64,000 nucleotides of DNA from positions 172,151 through 236,150 of the forward strand of contig NZ_JAALBX010000008.1 in NCBI RefSeq assembly GCF_011077955.1. Direction: 5' to 3'. The notes beneath the pieces are model-generated. The model had not been told where the DNA came from. It worked only from the letters and a program-made list of their open reading frames with translations, and made no database searches. Each line of letters begins with the position of its first letter. Position 1 is the stretch's first letter. Positions 1-9,014 of this stretch are shown here, piece after piece. Made by a program: the position numbers and the translations under genes. The DNA comes from Citrobacter freundii (GTDB taxonomy: Bacteria; Pseudomonadota; Gammaproteobacteria; Enterobacterales; Enterobacteriaceae).

Positions 1-231
1 GCCGGGCAAGTGGATCACGGAATGCCCCTGGGGGTAATAGTTGCCCGCCACCCGGATTGCCAACGGCAGCATGGGAAAGAGGGCGCTGTCGCCGGCATGA
101 AAATGACCGTTTTCACGCCATGGGCGCAGCACGGGCTGGTTATCGTCACGGTTATCAAGGCTCAGCACGGCGGCGCTAAGCGATGTCACCCGCATCCGAA
201 GATACGGGTTTTGCAATGTAAAAACGTCCAT
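1..231 (-). CDS. aldose 1-epimerase family protein (partial, runs off the left edge)
   Basis: The first 77 codons are present, read leftwards from an ATG whose A is the last base of the upstream transporter's TAA stop, so the two genes overlap by one base. The peptide starts MDVFTLQNPYLRMRV and contains GDSALFPMLPLAIRVAGN, which resembles the FPxxPxxNR segment near the N-terminus of galactose mutarotase-like aldose 1-epimerases. Such enzymes interconvert alpha and beta anomers of free sugars in the cytoplasm. Tight coupling to a sugar-porter MFS gene and to a DUF5107 protein, which has a related fold, supports a role in sugar uptake and catabolism. The catalytic His and Glu lie outside the window, so the substrate cannot be judged. 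Confidence 0.7.
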   Translation of the reverse strand, partial: MDVFTLQNPYLRMRVTSLSAAVLSLDNRDDNQPVLRPWRENGHFHAGDSALFPMLPLAIRVAGNYYPQGHSVIHLPG

Positions 232-1670
232 TAATGGCTCACGCGGTGAGCGGCTGGCGAGCGTAGCGGCTTGCCGCTTGCCATCTGTGTTTCCAGCGCT
301 TCCAGGGTCACGCCTTTGGTTTCCGGTACGTTACGCAGTACGAACAGATAGCCTGCCGCGCAAATCACGCCGTATAACAGGAAGCTGCCCGCTGCGCCCA
401 GCCCGGCATTCAGCAGCGGGAAGGTGTAGGTGAGAATAAAACAGGCCACCCACAACGCCAGCGTGCCGACCGACATCGCCAGGCCGCGTACGCGGTTAGG
501 GAAAATCTCCGACAGCAGCACCCAGGTCACGGGCGCCAGCGTCAGCGCGTAGATGGCGATAGCGGCAAGCACCAGGACCAGCACCGGCCAGCCGAGAATG
601 CCCATTCCATAGGCCGCCGCAATCAGCGCGTAAATCACCGTCAGGCCTGCCGCGCCAATCAGCATCAATTTGCGGCGTCCCAGTTTATCTACCAGCGGCA
701 GGGCAATAACGGTAAAGACCAGATTGATAATGCCCGTGGCGACGATAGATTTCAGGGTGCTGTTAATATCAAACCCGGCGGAGGCGAAAATTTCCTGCGC
801 ATAGTTAAAAATAACGTTAATCCCGCACCATTGCTGGAACACTGCCAGCACCATGCCGATGATGATAATCGGCTTCACTTTCGGCTCCAGCAGGGCTGAA
901 TAGCGCACTTGCCGGGCGTGGGTATCGGTGCTCAGGGTGTTTTTAATCTCTGCAAGGGTGGCGTCGGCATAGTGTGACGAGCCGATTTTCAGGAGCGTTT
1001 TACGGGCGCGTTCGGTTTTCCCGGCCCGGGCAAGCCAGCGCGGCGATTCTGGAACGAAAAACATCATCACCAGAAACAGGAACGAGGGCACCCCACAGGC
1101 GGCAAACATCCAGCGCCAGCCGGTCTGCCCGTTCCAGCTCTGCTGGATATCGATAAGCGTGGCGTTAGCGGCCACCGGTTGGGCGATGGCCAGATTTATC
1201 AGCTGCGCGGCCAGTACGCCAATGACGATGGTGAGCTGGTTAATGGCGACAAACTTGCCGCGTTTTTCCGCCGGGCTCACCTCGGCGATATACATCGGGC
1301 TTACCGCAGCGGCAAGGCCAATCCCAATGCCGCCGATGATACGGAACACCACAAACAGGTCGAAATGGGTAGCGACCGCCGTCCCCCAGGCCGAGAAGGT
1401 AAACAGGATCGCGGCGATAATCAGCGGGATTTTGCGCCCGAGTTTGTCAGCGCACCAGCCGGAGATAAAGGCGCCGAATATGCAGCCTATCAGCGCCGAA
1501 CTCATCGCCCACCCGGAAACCGCCGGATCGGTTATTGAAAAATAGGCTTCATAGAAGGGTTTCGCCCCGCCAATCACCACCCAGTCATAGCCAAATAACA
1601 GACCGCCGCAGGCGGCGACCAGGCAAATCATCCATATGTAGCCCATACGGAGTTGTTGAGTGTCATGCAT
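231..1670 (-). CDS. sugar porter family MFS transporter
   Basis: A 479-residue, roughly 12-helix inner-membrane protein with sugar-porter signatures: GGLLFGYD in helix 1 (about residues 22-29), DKLGRK (75-80), PESPRWL (207-213) and PETKG near the C-terminus. These mark the XylE/GalP-like proton:sugar symporters, which import free monosaccharides. It is the middle gene of a minus-strand set: the DUF5107 gene ends 60 bases upstream and the epimerase gene starts on its stop codon. A purine-rich AGGAGAGGA lies just before the ATG and supports this start. Family assignment is firm; the sugar (arabinose, xylose, galactose or other) is not readable from the sequence. Confidence 0.88.
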   Translation of the reverse strand: MHDTQQLRMGYIWMICLVAACGGLLFGYDWVVIGGAKPFYEAYFSITDPAVSGWAMSSALIGCIFGAFISGWCADKLGRKIPLIIAAILFTFSAWGTAVATHFDLFVVFRIIGGIGIGLAAAVSPMYIAEVSPAEKRGKFVAINQLTIVIGVLAAQLINLAIAQPVAANATLIDIQQSWNGQTGWRWMFAACGVPSFLFLVMMFFVPESPRWLARAGKTERARKTLLKIGSSHYADATLAEIKNTLSTDTHARQVRYSALLEPKVKPIIIIGMVLAVFQQWCGINVIFNYAQEIFASAGFDINSTLKSIVATGIINLVFTVIALPLVDKLGRRKLMLIGAAGLTVIYALIAAAYGMGILGWPVLVLVLAAIAIYALTLAPVTWVLLSEIFPNRVRGLAMSVGTLALWVACFILTYTFPLLNAGLGAAGSFLLYGVICAAGYLFVLRNVPETKGVTLEALETQMASGKPLRSPAAHRVSH

Positions 1671-1730
1671 GATGATCCTCTCCTGTTGAGAGAAGTTATT
1701 ATGGGTAGGGGGAGTGCTCCCCCCGTTGAG

Positions 1731-4700
1731 TTAGCGAAGAATCGGGCTGCGGCTTAAGGCCCGCAGTAAATGCGCTTTATCGTGGGCGGGATTAAGCGTC
1801 AGTAAGGCATCAAGATGGTCGTTAAAGGCGTGGCGTTCGCCGAGCCCGAGATAGCCCAGCGCCTGCAGCAGCAAACAGTGCTGGCGATGGTGCGCTTGCG
1901 GGTCGCTGTCGAGTACCACCAGATCCGGCAGCGATACCGCGAAGAAATCGCTCTCAACCGGGTCGTCCTGATGCTGTTGTCCCCAGGCGATAAACTGACG
2001 GAAACGGGCATCGGCCTTGTCGTGCTCGCCAAGCCGTTTTAGCGCCATCGCCTGCCAGAACTGATAATCCACCGGCTGGTCGTTGTAGTAGCGCCCGGCA
2101 TCAAGCCCCCTATTGCCCTGCGTGGCCTGACGCCAGGCCGCCTGCGCAGGCTGGATTTCCTGCTGCTGTTCGGCGCACCAACCCAGTAAATACCAGATGT
2201 CATTGTCGGTTTGCCCGGCGAGACGGCCTTCTCCCAGATTACGGGGATAATGCAGCGCTGCGGTGAGCAGGGTTTGCGCGGTGAGGTAATCCCCCTGATT
2301 AATGGCCTCCAGCGCCCGCCGTTGCTGGTTAATTAAATACTGACCGGTCACTTTCCCTTCGCCGCCTTCCCAGGGATGGAACGTGCGTTGAGAAAGCACC
2401 GCGTGGGCCTTCGCGTTTTGGTCGTGAATATGCCAAAGGCTTAATAACTCGGCGGTGAGATCGTCGCGCATCAGCGCCACTGACTGGTTTTTTTCGAGCA
2501 GCGCGAGGCGTTGTGCGGTAGGGCGGCCCAGTTGTTTATACAGATAATCCAGTTCAAACAGCAGACGCGGGTTTTGCGGCTCCAGTTCGACAGCCTTTCG
2601 CAACGCGGCTTCCGCCTGCGCGGCATCGTGCTGTTTGTTCCACGCCCAGATGCCCAGTAGGCGATGAACCGGCGCGAAATCAGGCAGGCATTGACGGGTG
2701 AACGCCCAGCAGTCAACCGCATCGCTATAACGCCGTTTGCTGTAGTAAAAGCAGCCCAGCAGATACTGCGCGAAGCCGTCGTCCGCAAGCTGGCGCAACA
2801 TGTCCACTTCGTCCACCAAATTGGGGAAGCGCACGCGTTGGGAGAAATTCGCTTTAGCCTGCGCAAGCCAGGTCTGGCGCTGCGTGGCATCCTCAGCCAA
2901 CGCAGCCCGCCACAGAAGCGGCAGCGTTTCCGGGTTATCAAGCTGTGCCAGCAGGTCGCGCGCCTGAGCGTGCATGCCGAGACTGACCAGCCAGCCCGCT
3001 AACACCGACGCGTTTACGCCGCGTTGGTTGGTAATATCCCGAAGCTGAGTAAGCGCTTGCTCACTTTTGGAGATGGCATAGCGGGCATAGTACAGCGGGT
3101 AGCTGAGCGGGTAGTCGCGCAATTGCTTGTCGATATAGGTCAATGCGGCGTCGCGCTGCCCATTTTGCGCCATCAGCAAGGCATAAAGCGCCATGGCGAG
3201 ATGATTGCTGGCGTTCGCGCGCAGGCTTTGCTGGCAGAAGGTTTGCGCGCAGGCGCTCTCGCCACGACGCAGAGCCAGACGGGCGATGTCGTAAAACGCC
3301 GCGTCCCGGCAGTTTCCGCTCCAGCTGGCTTTAAAATAGTGGTCGTAGGCCGCATCAAGCTGGCCCTGTCTTTCCAGCGCCGCGCCCAGAAGCTGGCTTG
3401 CCTGGCCGCACTGCGGATTTTTGTTCAGACGATGAGCGCGTTTAAGGGCGGCTTCGGCATACGCCTGCGCTTGCGCCCAGTTGGCGCGGTTAAATTCGAG
3501 TCTGCCCAGCGCCACGTTGCAGCGGTAATCGAGCGGATCGATCTCCAGCGCCCGCCGGTAATAATCAAACGCATTGCGGCTGGCGTGCTGATATTGCTCC
3601 AGATGCTGGCCGATAAACCACAGCTCATCCACGTTCGCGATATCCGCCGGTAATGCCGGAGCACTGGCCGGGGACGGCAACGGGGTGGCCTCGGCGATAT
3701 GTTCAAGATAGTGCAAAAGCGGCTGGCCGCCGGCATCGCGCAGGGTTAACGTCAGCCGTTCAGGGAAGGTATCGGTCAGGGTTTCCCGAAATGTCTGGGT
3801 CGGGGTTAGCGTCAGCGGTTGCTGCCATACCCGTTCGCCGTGGTGGGTCAGTTCAAGCGTTACGTTGGTCAACGGGCTTACGGCATAAACGCCAATGTGC
3901 AGTTGTCCGTTGTGGCGCTCCAGCTTGATTGCCGCCTCGGTACTGGCGTTTTGCAGTGTGCCGAGATGGCTGTAAGGCAGGAAGTTTTGTACAAACACCT
4001 TCTCTTCAAACGGCGCAATCCAGGTGAAATCTGGCTGATTGTCGGTAAAGACGCCGGTCATCAGTTCAATATAAGGGCCGTTTGCGTCGGTAAGGTTACG
4101 ATCCCAGGCCTGGCCGAAATCGCCATAACCCCAGCTCCACTGTTTTTTGCCAGGCGATACATGGTGATCGGCAACATGCAACAGCCCGCCATTTTCACCG
4201 TGGTGCCAGGCGCCAACAAAATCGTAATCCGACTTATCCGCCATATAAGAGGTGGGAACCGGGATGTTTTTGTAGCGAGAGATATCTACGCCTGCGGAGT
4301 AATCCACTTTGTAATAGGTGCCATGCGCAATCGGGAACGAAGAGACATCGCGTTTGCCGTGGTCGAATACTGCCGTGACATCCGGTGGGAATACGCTTTG
4401 ATGATCGTCGCCGCCTTTCACCGCCGGGTTCGCCCACCACAGGAAATGGCGCGGCGTGGCGTTGGGGTTGAATATTTTGCCGGTGATTTCTATCAGCGCT
4501 TTGTGCGGGTAGAGCGTAAACCCGGTCATCACCTGCAAGCCGCGCATCGGCTCCAGTTCGCCAAGCCAGACGGTTTGCGAGCCGTCCTCATTCGCCCCGA
4601 TCGTCACGTCGACCGGCATAAACGTGGTGGGGCGATGATGCTGCGGCCAGTTGAATTCAATACCACCCGAAATCCATGGGCCGACCAGGCCTACCAGCGC

Positions 4701-5006
4701 GGGTTTCACCACCTCGTTGTAGTAAACGAAATCGCGTTGCATCACTTTGTCCCACGCGCGGTGAATACGCCCGCCCAACTCGGGCAGCAGCATCACCTGA
4801 ATAAAATCATTTTCCAGAAACACGGCCTGATAGGTTTTATCTTCACGCACGCCCGTCAGGGTGTCGATCACGCCATAGGGATATACCGCGCCGGACGATC
4901 CCTGGTATACGCGTTTTTCCAGAAACATCGGGTTCGGATCTTCTTTGCCCGTGGTCCATGTGGGTAGGGAAACGGCTTCTCGCCAGACTTTCACATCGCC
5001 ATACAT
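1731..5006 (-). CDS. DUF5107 domain protein with C-terminal TPR repeats
   Basis: A 1091-residue, apparently cytoplasmic protein without a signal peptide. About residues 30-340 match the DUF5107 family, predicted to have a galactose-mutarotase-like fold (LPELGGRIHRAWDK, WISGGIEFNWPQHHRP, then a WANPAVKGGDDH stretch). From about residue 450 to the end it is alpha-helical with repeated TPR-like units (for example around ALEIDPLDYRCNVALGRLEF). The family has no settled biochemical role that I can name; carbohydrate binding or processing is inferred from the fold and from the downstream sugar porter and aldose epimerase. GGAG nine bases before the ATG supports the start. A ROK regulator is divergent 116 bases away, so sugar-dependent control of the whole set is likely. 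Confidence 0.82.
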   Translation of the reverse strand: MYGDVKVWREAVSLPTWTTGKEDPNPMFLEKRVYQGSSGAVYPYGVIDTLTGVREDKTYQAVFLENDFIQVMLLPELGGRIHRAWDKVMQRDFVYYNEVVKPALVGLVGPWISGGIEFNWPQHHRPTTFMPVDVTIGANEDGSQTVWLGELEPMRGLQVMTGFTLYPHKALIEITGKIFNPNATPRHFLWWANPAVKGGDDHQSVFPPDVTAVFDHGKRDVSSFPIAHGTYYKVDYSAGVDISRYKNIPVPTSYMADKSDYDFVGAWHHGENGGLLHVADHHVSPGKKQWSWGYGDFGQAWDRNLTDANGPYIELMTGVFTDNQPDFTWIAPFEEKVFVQNFLPYSHLGTLQNASTEAAIKLERHNGQLHIGVYAVSPLTNVTLELTHHGERVWQQPLTLTPTQTFRETLTDTFPERLTLTLRDAGGQPLLHYLEHIAEATPLPSPASAPALPADIANVDELWFIGQHLEQYQHASRNAFDYYRRALEIDPLDYRCNVALGRLEFNRANWAQAQAYAEAALKRAHRLNKNPQCGQASQLLGAALERQGQLDAAYDHYFKASWSGNCRDAAFYDIARLALRRGESACAQTFCQQSLRANASNHLAMALYALLMAQNGQRDAALTYIDKQLRDYPLSYPLYYARYAISKSEQALTQLRDITNQRGVNASVLAGWLVSLGMHAQARDLLAQLDNPETLPLLWRAALAEDATQRQTWLAQAKANFSQRVRFPNLVDEVDMLRQLADDGFAQYLLGCFYYSKRRYSDAVDCWAFTRQCLPDFAPVHRLLGIWAWNKQHDAAQAEAALRKAVELEPQNPRLLFELDYLYKQLGRPTAQRLALLEKNQSVALMRDDLTAELLSLWHIHDQNAKAHAVLSQRTFHPWEGGEGKVTGQYLINQQRRALEAINQGDYLTAQTLLTAALHYPRNLGEGRLAGQTDNDIWYLLGWCAEQQQEIQPAQAAWRQATQGNRGLDAGRYYNDQPVDYQFWQAMALKRLGEHDKADARFRQFIAWGQQHQDDPVESDFFAVSLPDLVVLDSDPQAHHRQHCLLLQALGYLGLGERHAFNDHLDALLTLNPAHDKAHLLRALSRSPILR

Positions 5007-5122
5007 GTGGCATTCTCCAGTAAAAAAATGATAGTGAAATAAGGTATGCTTTCATTCTGGACAACAATTTCGCAGCATTAATACGCATTGCTCACGGAAT
5101 ATAGTTAACGGAGTTTAGTGAA

Positions 5123-6319
5123 ATGACGATCGTCGGACTGAATAACCAACGGGTGCGGCAGTACAATAAAAAGGCCTTAATGACGCTGATTTGGCAGGAA
5201 AAAGTGGTCAGTAAATCCCAGTTGGCGCGCCAGACCGATTTATCGATTCCGGCGGTGAGCAATATTCTTGATGAGCTGGTGGCTGAAGGGCATCTCGCCC
5301 ATTCACAACAGACGTTGAGTAAACGCGGCTTGAGCAACGGCAGTTATCAAATTCCGCTAACCGGGCCGCTGACGTTATGCCTTAACGTCACGCCTACAAC
5401 AATCGAAAGCCAGTTGGTGAATCAACAATTGTCGCCGCTTGGCGAGTACGCCAGAACGCATGTGGACGCGCCGCATCCGCAGGCGCTGTTAGCGGCAATC
5501 CTGCGGATTTGCCATCAGAACGCCCACGCGTACCGTGGGCATTCATTTCGTCTGGCGATAGCCATTCACGGGCAGGTGGACCCGGTCACCGGCGTGTCGC
5601 AAACCATGCCCCAGGCCCCGTGGAAAGCGCCGGTTGAAATCAAATATCTGCTGGAGGAAAAGCTCAAATGGCCGGTAATGGTCGATAACGACTGCGTGAT
5701 GCTGGCGCTGGCCGAGAAGTGGCAGAATCCAGACCGGCAGCAGGATTTCTGCGTCATTAACGTCGACTACGGGATTGGCTCATCGTTTGTGATAAACCAG
5801 CAGATCTACCGCGGCAGCCTTTATGGCAGCGGCCAGATTGGCCACACCATTGTCGACCCGGACGGCATGGCGTGCACCTGCGGGCGCTACGGCTGTCTTG
5901 AAACGGTCGCGTCGCTGACGGCATTAAAAAAGCAGGCGCGCGTCTGGTTTAAAAGCCAGCCAGGGCTTGGCGATCAGGATATTGATAAGCTCACCACCGC
6001 GCATTTACTCACACTCTGGCGCCAGCACGATCCGATGGTGGAGCAGTGGGTGGAGAACGGCGCGACCACGATAGGCCTGAGCCTGTATAACTTTCTTAAT
6101 ATCCTCAATATCAACCAAATCTGGTTTTACGGACGCTGCTGCGAATTTGGCGAGCGCTGGCTGGCGGCCATTACCCGGCAAATCAGCATTAACCCCTTCG
6201 ACCCGGCGGACCCGACGCGTGTCAATGCCACGCGCGTTGCCTTTGGTCAATTGAGCCGCGCGCAGCAGATTAGGGGCATAGGGTATTTATATGTGGAGAA
6301 GGCGTTAGAAAATTTCTAA
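5123..6319 (+). CDS. ROK family transcriptional regulator
   Basis: 398 residues. The N-terminal 75 or so form a winged helix-turn-helix (KSQLARQTDLSIPAVSNILDE, about 33-53, closely follows the NagC/Mlc pattern). The rest is a ROK sugar-kinase-like domain with the Cys-rich zinc motif CTCGRYGCLE around residue 252. NagC, Mlc and XylR-type ROK repressors bind a sugar or sugar phosphate and release DNA. It is divergent from the DUF5107/porter/epimerase set and is the obvious candidate regulator of it; the effector is unknown. A good rho-independent terminator follows about 60 bases after the stop, so it is transcribed alone. Confidence 0.87.
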   Translation: MTIVGLNNQRVRQYNKKALMTLIWQEKVVSKSQLARQTDLSIPAVSNILDELVAEGHLAHSQQTLSKRGLSNGSYQIPLTGPLTLCLNVTPTTIESQLVNQQLSPLGEYARTHVDAPHPQALLAAILRICHQNAHAYRGHSFRLAIAIHGQVDPVTGVSQTMPQAPWKAPVEIKYLLEEKLKWPVMVDNDCVMLALAEKWQNPDRQQDFCVINVDYGIGSSFVINQQIYRGSLYGSGQIGHTIVDPDGMACTCGRYGCLETVASLTALKKQARVWFKSQPGLGDQDIDKLTTAHLLTLWRQHDPMVEQWVENGATTIGLSLYNFLNILNINQIWFYGRCCEFGERWLAAITRQISINPFDPADPTRVNATRVAFGQLSRAQQIRGIGYLYVEKALENF

Positions 6320-6379
6320 GTAACCGGTATTCCGCCGTAAATCGCCGTTCCTCTGACCACGGCATACATCAATCCTTTG

Positions 6380-6405
6380 ACGCGCCAGAACGGGCGCGTT
6401 TTTTT
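6380..6405 (+). terminator. rho-independent terminator of the ROK regulator gene
   Basis: A perfect 7-bp stem (ACGCGCC / GGCGCGT) around a 6-base loop is followed directly by a run of seven T residues. Confidence 0.85.
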
Positions 6406-6528
6406 ACCTGTCTGCTTCCCCCGGCCACGCCACTTCATGGGTGAAGGAACGTGCAACGTATCCCTTCACACTTTCACGCCCTCACGTCTTTTCCTTCTGA
6501 CATCTCCCTGCACGCCCTAACCGAAATT

Positions 6529-6570
6529 AAACGAAAGATTTTTGCGGTCGAAACGTTTCGCTTTCGTTTC
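6529..6570 (+). promoter_or_regulatory. Candidate DeoR-type operator cluster
   Basis: The 12-bp perfect palindrome CGAAACGTTTCG (6549-6560) sits between AAACGAAAG (6529-6537) and its exact inverted copy CTTTCGTTT (6561-6569). Repeated CGAAA/TTTCG elements are typical operators of DeoR-family sugar repressors, and a DeoR-family gene ends this operon. That this regulator binds here is inferred. Confidence 0.5.
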
Positions 6571-6590
6571 CTTTTTTCACATTGGCTGTT

Positions 6591-6610
6591 TTTGTGATGT
6601 CACTCGCAAA
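6591..6610 (+). promoter_or_regulatory. Candidate CRP-cAMP site
   Basis: TGTGA-N6-TCGCA (6593-6608) differs from the CRP consensus TGTGA-N6-TCACA at one position and is flanked by T and A residues as in strong sites. It lies about 80 bases before the first gene of a sugar operon, where catabolite control is expected. Confidence 0.45.
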
Positions 6611-6685
6611 CAAAAGAAAGCAAAAGTATAAATATAGAAACAAGAGATATATTCAATTTCATATTACCGACATAAAGGAAATCAA

Positions 6686-7951
6686 ATGAAAGATATCATA
6701 CATAAACATAAATCAGGGTCACCTGTTGGTATCTGTTCAGTCTGTTCTGCGCATCCTCTGGTTATTGAAGCCGCATTGCTTTTCGATCTGAATAGCGAGC
6801 GCAAGGTGCTGATTGAAGCAACCTCTAATCAGGTCAATCAGTTTGGCGGTTACACGGGCATGAAGCCTGAGCAATTCCGTGATTTTGTCTGGGCGATTGC
6901 CGACAAGCTGGGGTTCCCTCATCAGCGTCTGATCCTGGGTGGCGACCACCTCGGCCCTAACTGCTGGCAAAGCGAAGATGCTGAAAGCGCCTTGCTGAAA
7001 TCGGAAGTGCTGATTGAGCAGTATGTACGCGCCGGTTTTACCAAAATTCATATCGATACGTCCATGTCCTGCGCTGACGACCCGGTGCCATTGCTGCCGG
7101 CAACCGTAGCCCAGCGTGCCGCGCGGCTGTGCCAGGTGGCGGAGCGGGTGGCGACCGATGAGCAAAAACAGCACCTCACTTATGTTGTGGGCACCGAAGT
7201 GCCGGTACCGGGCGGTGAGAAAGAAGCGATTAAAGCCGTACATATCACGACCCCTGACGCGGCGATGGAAACTATCCAGACCCATTATGACGCGTTCGCC
7301 AAACTCGACCTGCACGAAGCCATTGAGCGGATTATCGCTATCGTGGTGCAACCGGGCGTGGAGTTCGACCACTCTTCGATTGTGCATTATCAACCGGAAC
7401 TGGCGCGGGATTTAACGAAAGCTATCGAAAGTACTAGCCTGGTATACGAAGCGCATTCAACGGATTATCAGACGGCGGAAGCCTATAAAGCGCTGGTTCG
7501 CGATCACTTTGCGATTTTGAAAGTTGGCCCGGCATTAACTTTCGCACTGCGTGAAGCGATGTTTGCGCTGGCGATGATTGAAAACACGCTGGTGGCGCCA
7601 GGCGAGCGCAGTGAGCTGGTGTCGGTTATCGATAACGTGATGCAGGATGAGCCGGGTTACTGGAAAAATTACTACAGCACGCTGCATTCAAAAGCGATGA
7701 TCGACCTGCACTTTAGCTTGTCTGACCGTCTGCGGTATTACTGGCCGCATCCCACCATCAACAATGCAGTGAACAAAATGTTTGCCAACCTGGAGAAGGT
7801 AGCGCTGCCGCTTGGCGTGATCAGCCAGTATTTCCCGGAGCAATTCCAGCGCATAAATGCCAAACAAATTCCGCTGACGCCGAAAAATCTGGTGCTGTTC
7901 CGTATTCAGGATGTCCTGCGCCTGTATGCCTATGGCTGCGACCCGCAATAA
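6686..7951 (+). CDS. gatZ: GatZ/KbaZ-like tagatose-1,6-bisphosphate aldolase accessory subunit
   Basis: 421 residues, the usual family length of about 420. The N-terminal [20 protein letters not shown] and [18 protein letters not shown] are far closer to E. coli GatZ than to KbaZ, and the family block HSTDYQT...[21 protein letters not shown] is intact. In E. coli GatZ is the non-catalytic subunit needed for full activity and stability of the class II aldolase GatY, which splits tagatose 1,6-bisphosphate into dihydroxyacetone phosphate and glyceraldehyde 3-phosphate. Here it heads a ten-gene operon that also encodes a GatY-like protein two genes downstream. No galactitol PTS components accompany it. 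Confidence 0.87.
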   Translation: MKDIIHKHKSGSPVGICSVCSAHPLVIEAALLFDLNSERKVLIEATSNQVNQFGGYTGMKPEQFRDFVWAIADKLGFPHQRLILGGDHLGPNCWQSEDAESALLKSEVLIEQYVRAGFTKIHIDTSMSCADDPVPLLPATVAQRAARLCQVAERVATDEQKQHLTYVVGTEVPVPGGEKEAIKAVHITTPDAAMETIQTHYDAFAKLDLHEAIERIIAIVVQPGVEFDHSSIVHYQPELARDLTKAIESTSLVYEAHSTDYQTAEAYKALVRDHFAILKVGPALTFALREAMFALAMIENTLVAPGERSELVSVIDNVMQDEPGYWKNYYSTLHSKAMIDLHFSLSDRLRYYWPHPTINNAVNKMFANLEKVALPLGVISQYFPEQFQRINAKQIPLTPKNLVLFRIQDVLRLYAYGCDPQ

Positions 7952-7961
7952 GGACATGACC

Positions 7962-9011
7962 ATGACGACCATGAAAGAAATTGTGATCCCACAAAATAAT
8001 CAGCTCGAAATCCGTGAAGCTGATATTCCGGAATACGGCGATTACGATGTGCTGGTGAAAGTGATTTATTCCGGGCTGTGCGGCTCTGATATCCCGCGTA
8101 TTTTTCATCACGGCGCGCATTTTTATCCGGTGCGTTTAGGCCATGAATTTTCGGCAAAAGTCGTGGCGACCGGCAATAAAGTTCACTCCGTCAAAGCCGG
8201 GGATAATATCTGCTGCGTGCCGCTTATCCCGAATTTCTCGGCGCCGGAATGTCAGCGCGGGTTTTATTCCCTGGGTAAGGGGTACTCTTTTGTCGGCTCC
8301 CGCCTGCCGGGCGGCAATGCGCAGTACGTTACCATGCCGGAAAGTAGCTGCTTTTTACTTCCGGAAGGCGTCACCCCATTGCAGGGCGCTTTTTTTGAAC
8401 CCGTGACCGTGGGCGTGCATCCGATATTAATGGCGGGCGGTTGCCAGAATAAAAATGTGATTGTGCTGGGCGTCGGCACGATCGGTTTACTGGCGATGCA
8501 GAGCGCCAAAGCATTAGGCGCGAACTCCGTAACGGCGGTAGATATTAATAATGACCGCCTGGAACTCGCCAAACAACTCGGTGCCGATCACGTCATTAAT
8601 GTGGCGGAAGAGAAGGCGCTTGAGAACGCCGCGTTTTTAGAAGATATCAACTTCGACCAGTTGATCCTGGAAACTGCCGGCACGCCGCAGACGTTTAAAC
8701 TCGCCCTTAAAATCGCCGGCCCTCGGGCGCAGGTGGCGCTCATCGGCACGCTGCATAAAGACTTGTCTCTGACCTACAACGAATATGAGCAAATCCTGCG
8801 TAAAGAGTTACTGGTTTTCGGCAGTTGGATGAATTATTCCGCGCCGTTCCCGGGAGACGAATGGCGATTAACCATCGATATGTTCCGTAACGGCCAAATC
8901 CAAATCGACCCGTTAATTAACTGCATCGTTAATGAAAATGAGTATGTCGAGCAGGTAATGGCGTTACAGGGCGGTCCGGCAAATGGCAAAATTTTACTGC
9001 ACTGGGAGTAA
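7962..9011 (+). CDS. GatD-like zinc-type polyol-phosphate dehydrogenase lacking the structural zinc site
   Basis: A medium-chain dehydrogenase of about 349 residues, closest in my recollection to galactitol-1-phosphate 5-dehydrogenase GatD (GLCGSDIPRIF, LGHEFS, FVGSR, GAGTIGLLA-like VGTIGLLAMQ, FGSWMNYSAPFPG). Catalytic zinc ligands Cys40 and His61/Glu62 are present. At the four structural-zinc positions it has Asn91, Ala94, Cys97 and Gly105, so three of four cysteines are lost. Three in-frame ATGs (7956, 7962, 7971) occur; AAGGA at 7950-7954 is best spaced for 7962. It starts about 10 bases after gatZ and ends directly against the gatY-like gene. Its likely job is oxidising a hexitol or pentitol phosphate to a ketose phosphate with NAD; the exact substrate is not certain. 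Confidence 0.82.
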   Translation: MTTMKEIVIPQNNQLEIREADIPEYGDYDVLVKVIYSGLCGSDIPRIFHHGAHFYPVRLGHEFSAKVVATGNKVHSVKAGDNICCVPLIPNFSAPECQRGFYSLGKGYSFVGSRLPGGNAQYVTMPESSCFLLPEGVTPLQGAFFEPVTVGVHPILMAGGCQNKNVIVLGVGTIGLLAMQSAKALGANSVTAVDINNDRLELAKQLGADHVINVAEEKALENAAFLEDINFDQLILETAGTPQTFKLALKIAGPRAQVALIGTLHKDLSLTYNEYEQILRKELLVFGSWMNYSAPFPGDEWRLTIDMFRNGQIQIDPLINCIVNENEYVEQVMALQGGPANGKILLHWE

Positions 9012-9014
9012 GTG

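Larger units (their letters stand above)
6320..6685 (+). promoter_or_regulatory. Intergenic control region between the ROK gene and the gat-like operon
   Basis: 366 bases without a gene. The left part holds the ROK terminator (6380-6405). The right part holds repeated TTTCG/CGAAA elements (6529-6570) and a CRP-like site (6591-6610), then an AT-rich stretch and a ribosome-binding site (AAGGAAA) before the gatZ-like gene. No convincing small ORF was seen. Confidence 0.6.

Noticed and set aside
3819..4967. 382-residue plus-strand ORF inside the DUF5107 gene
   Set aside because: It is antisense to a well-supported coding region and has no recognisable domain; long shadow frames are common at this GC content.
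6577..6597. TCACA-N11-TGTGA as a CRP site
   Set aside because: The half-sites are in the wrong order and spacing; the TGTGA-N6-TCGCA arrangement just to the right fits better.
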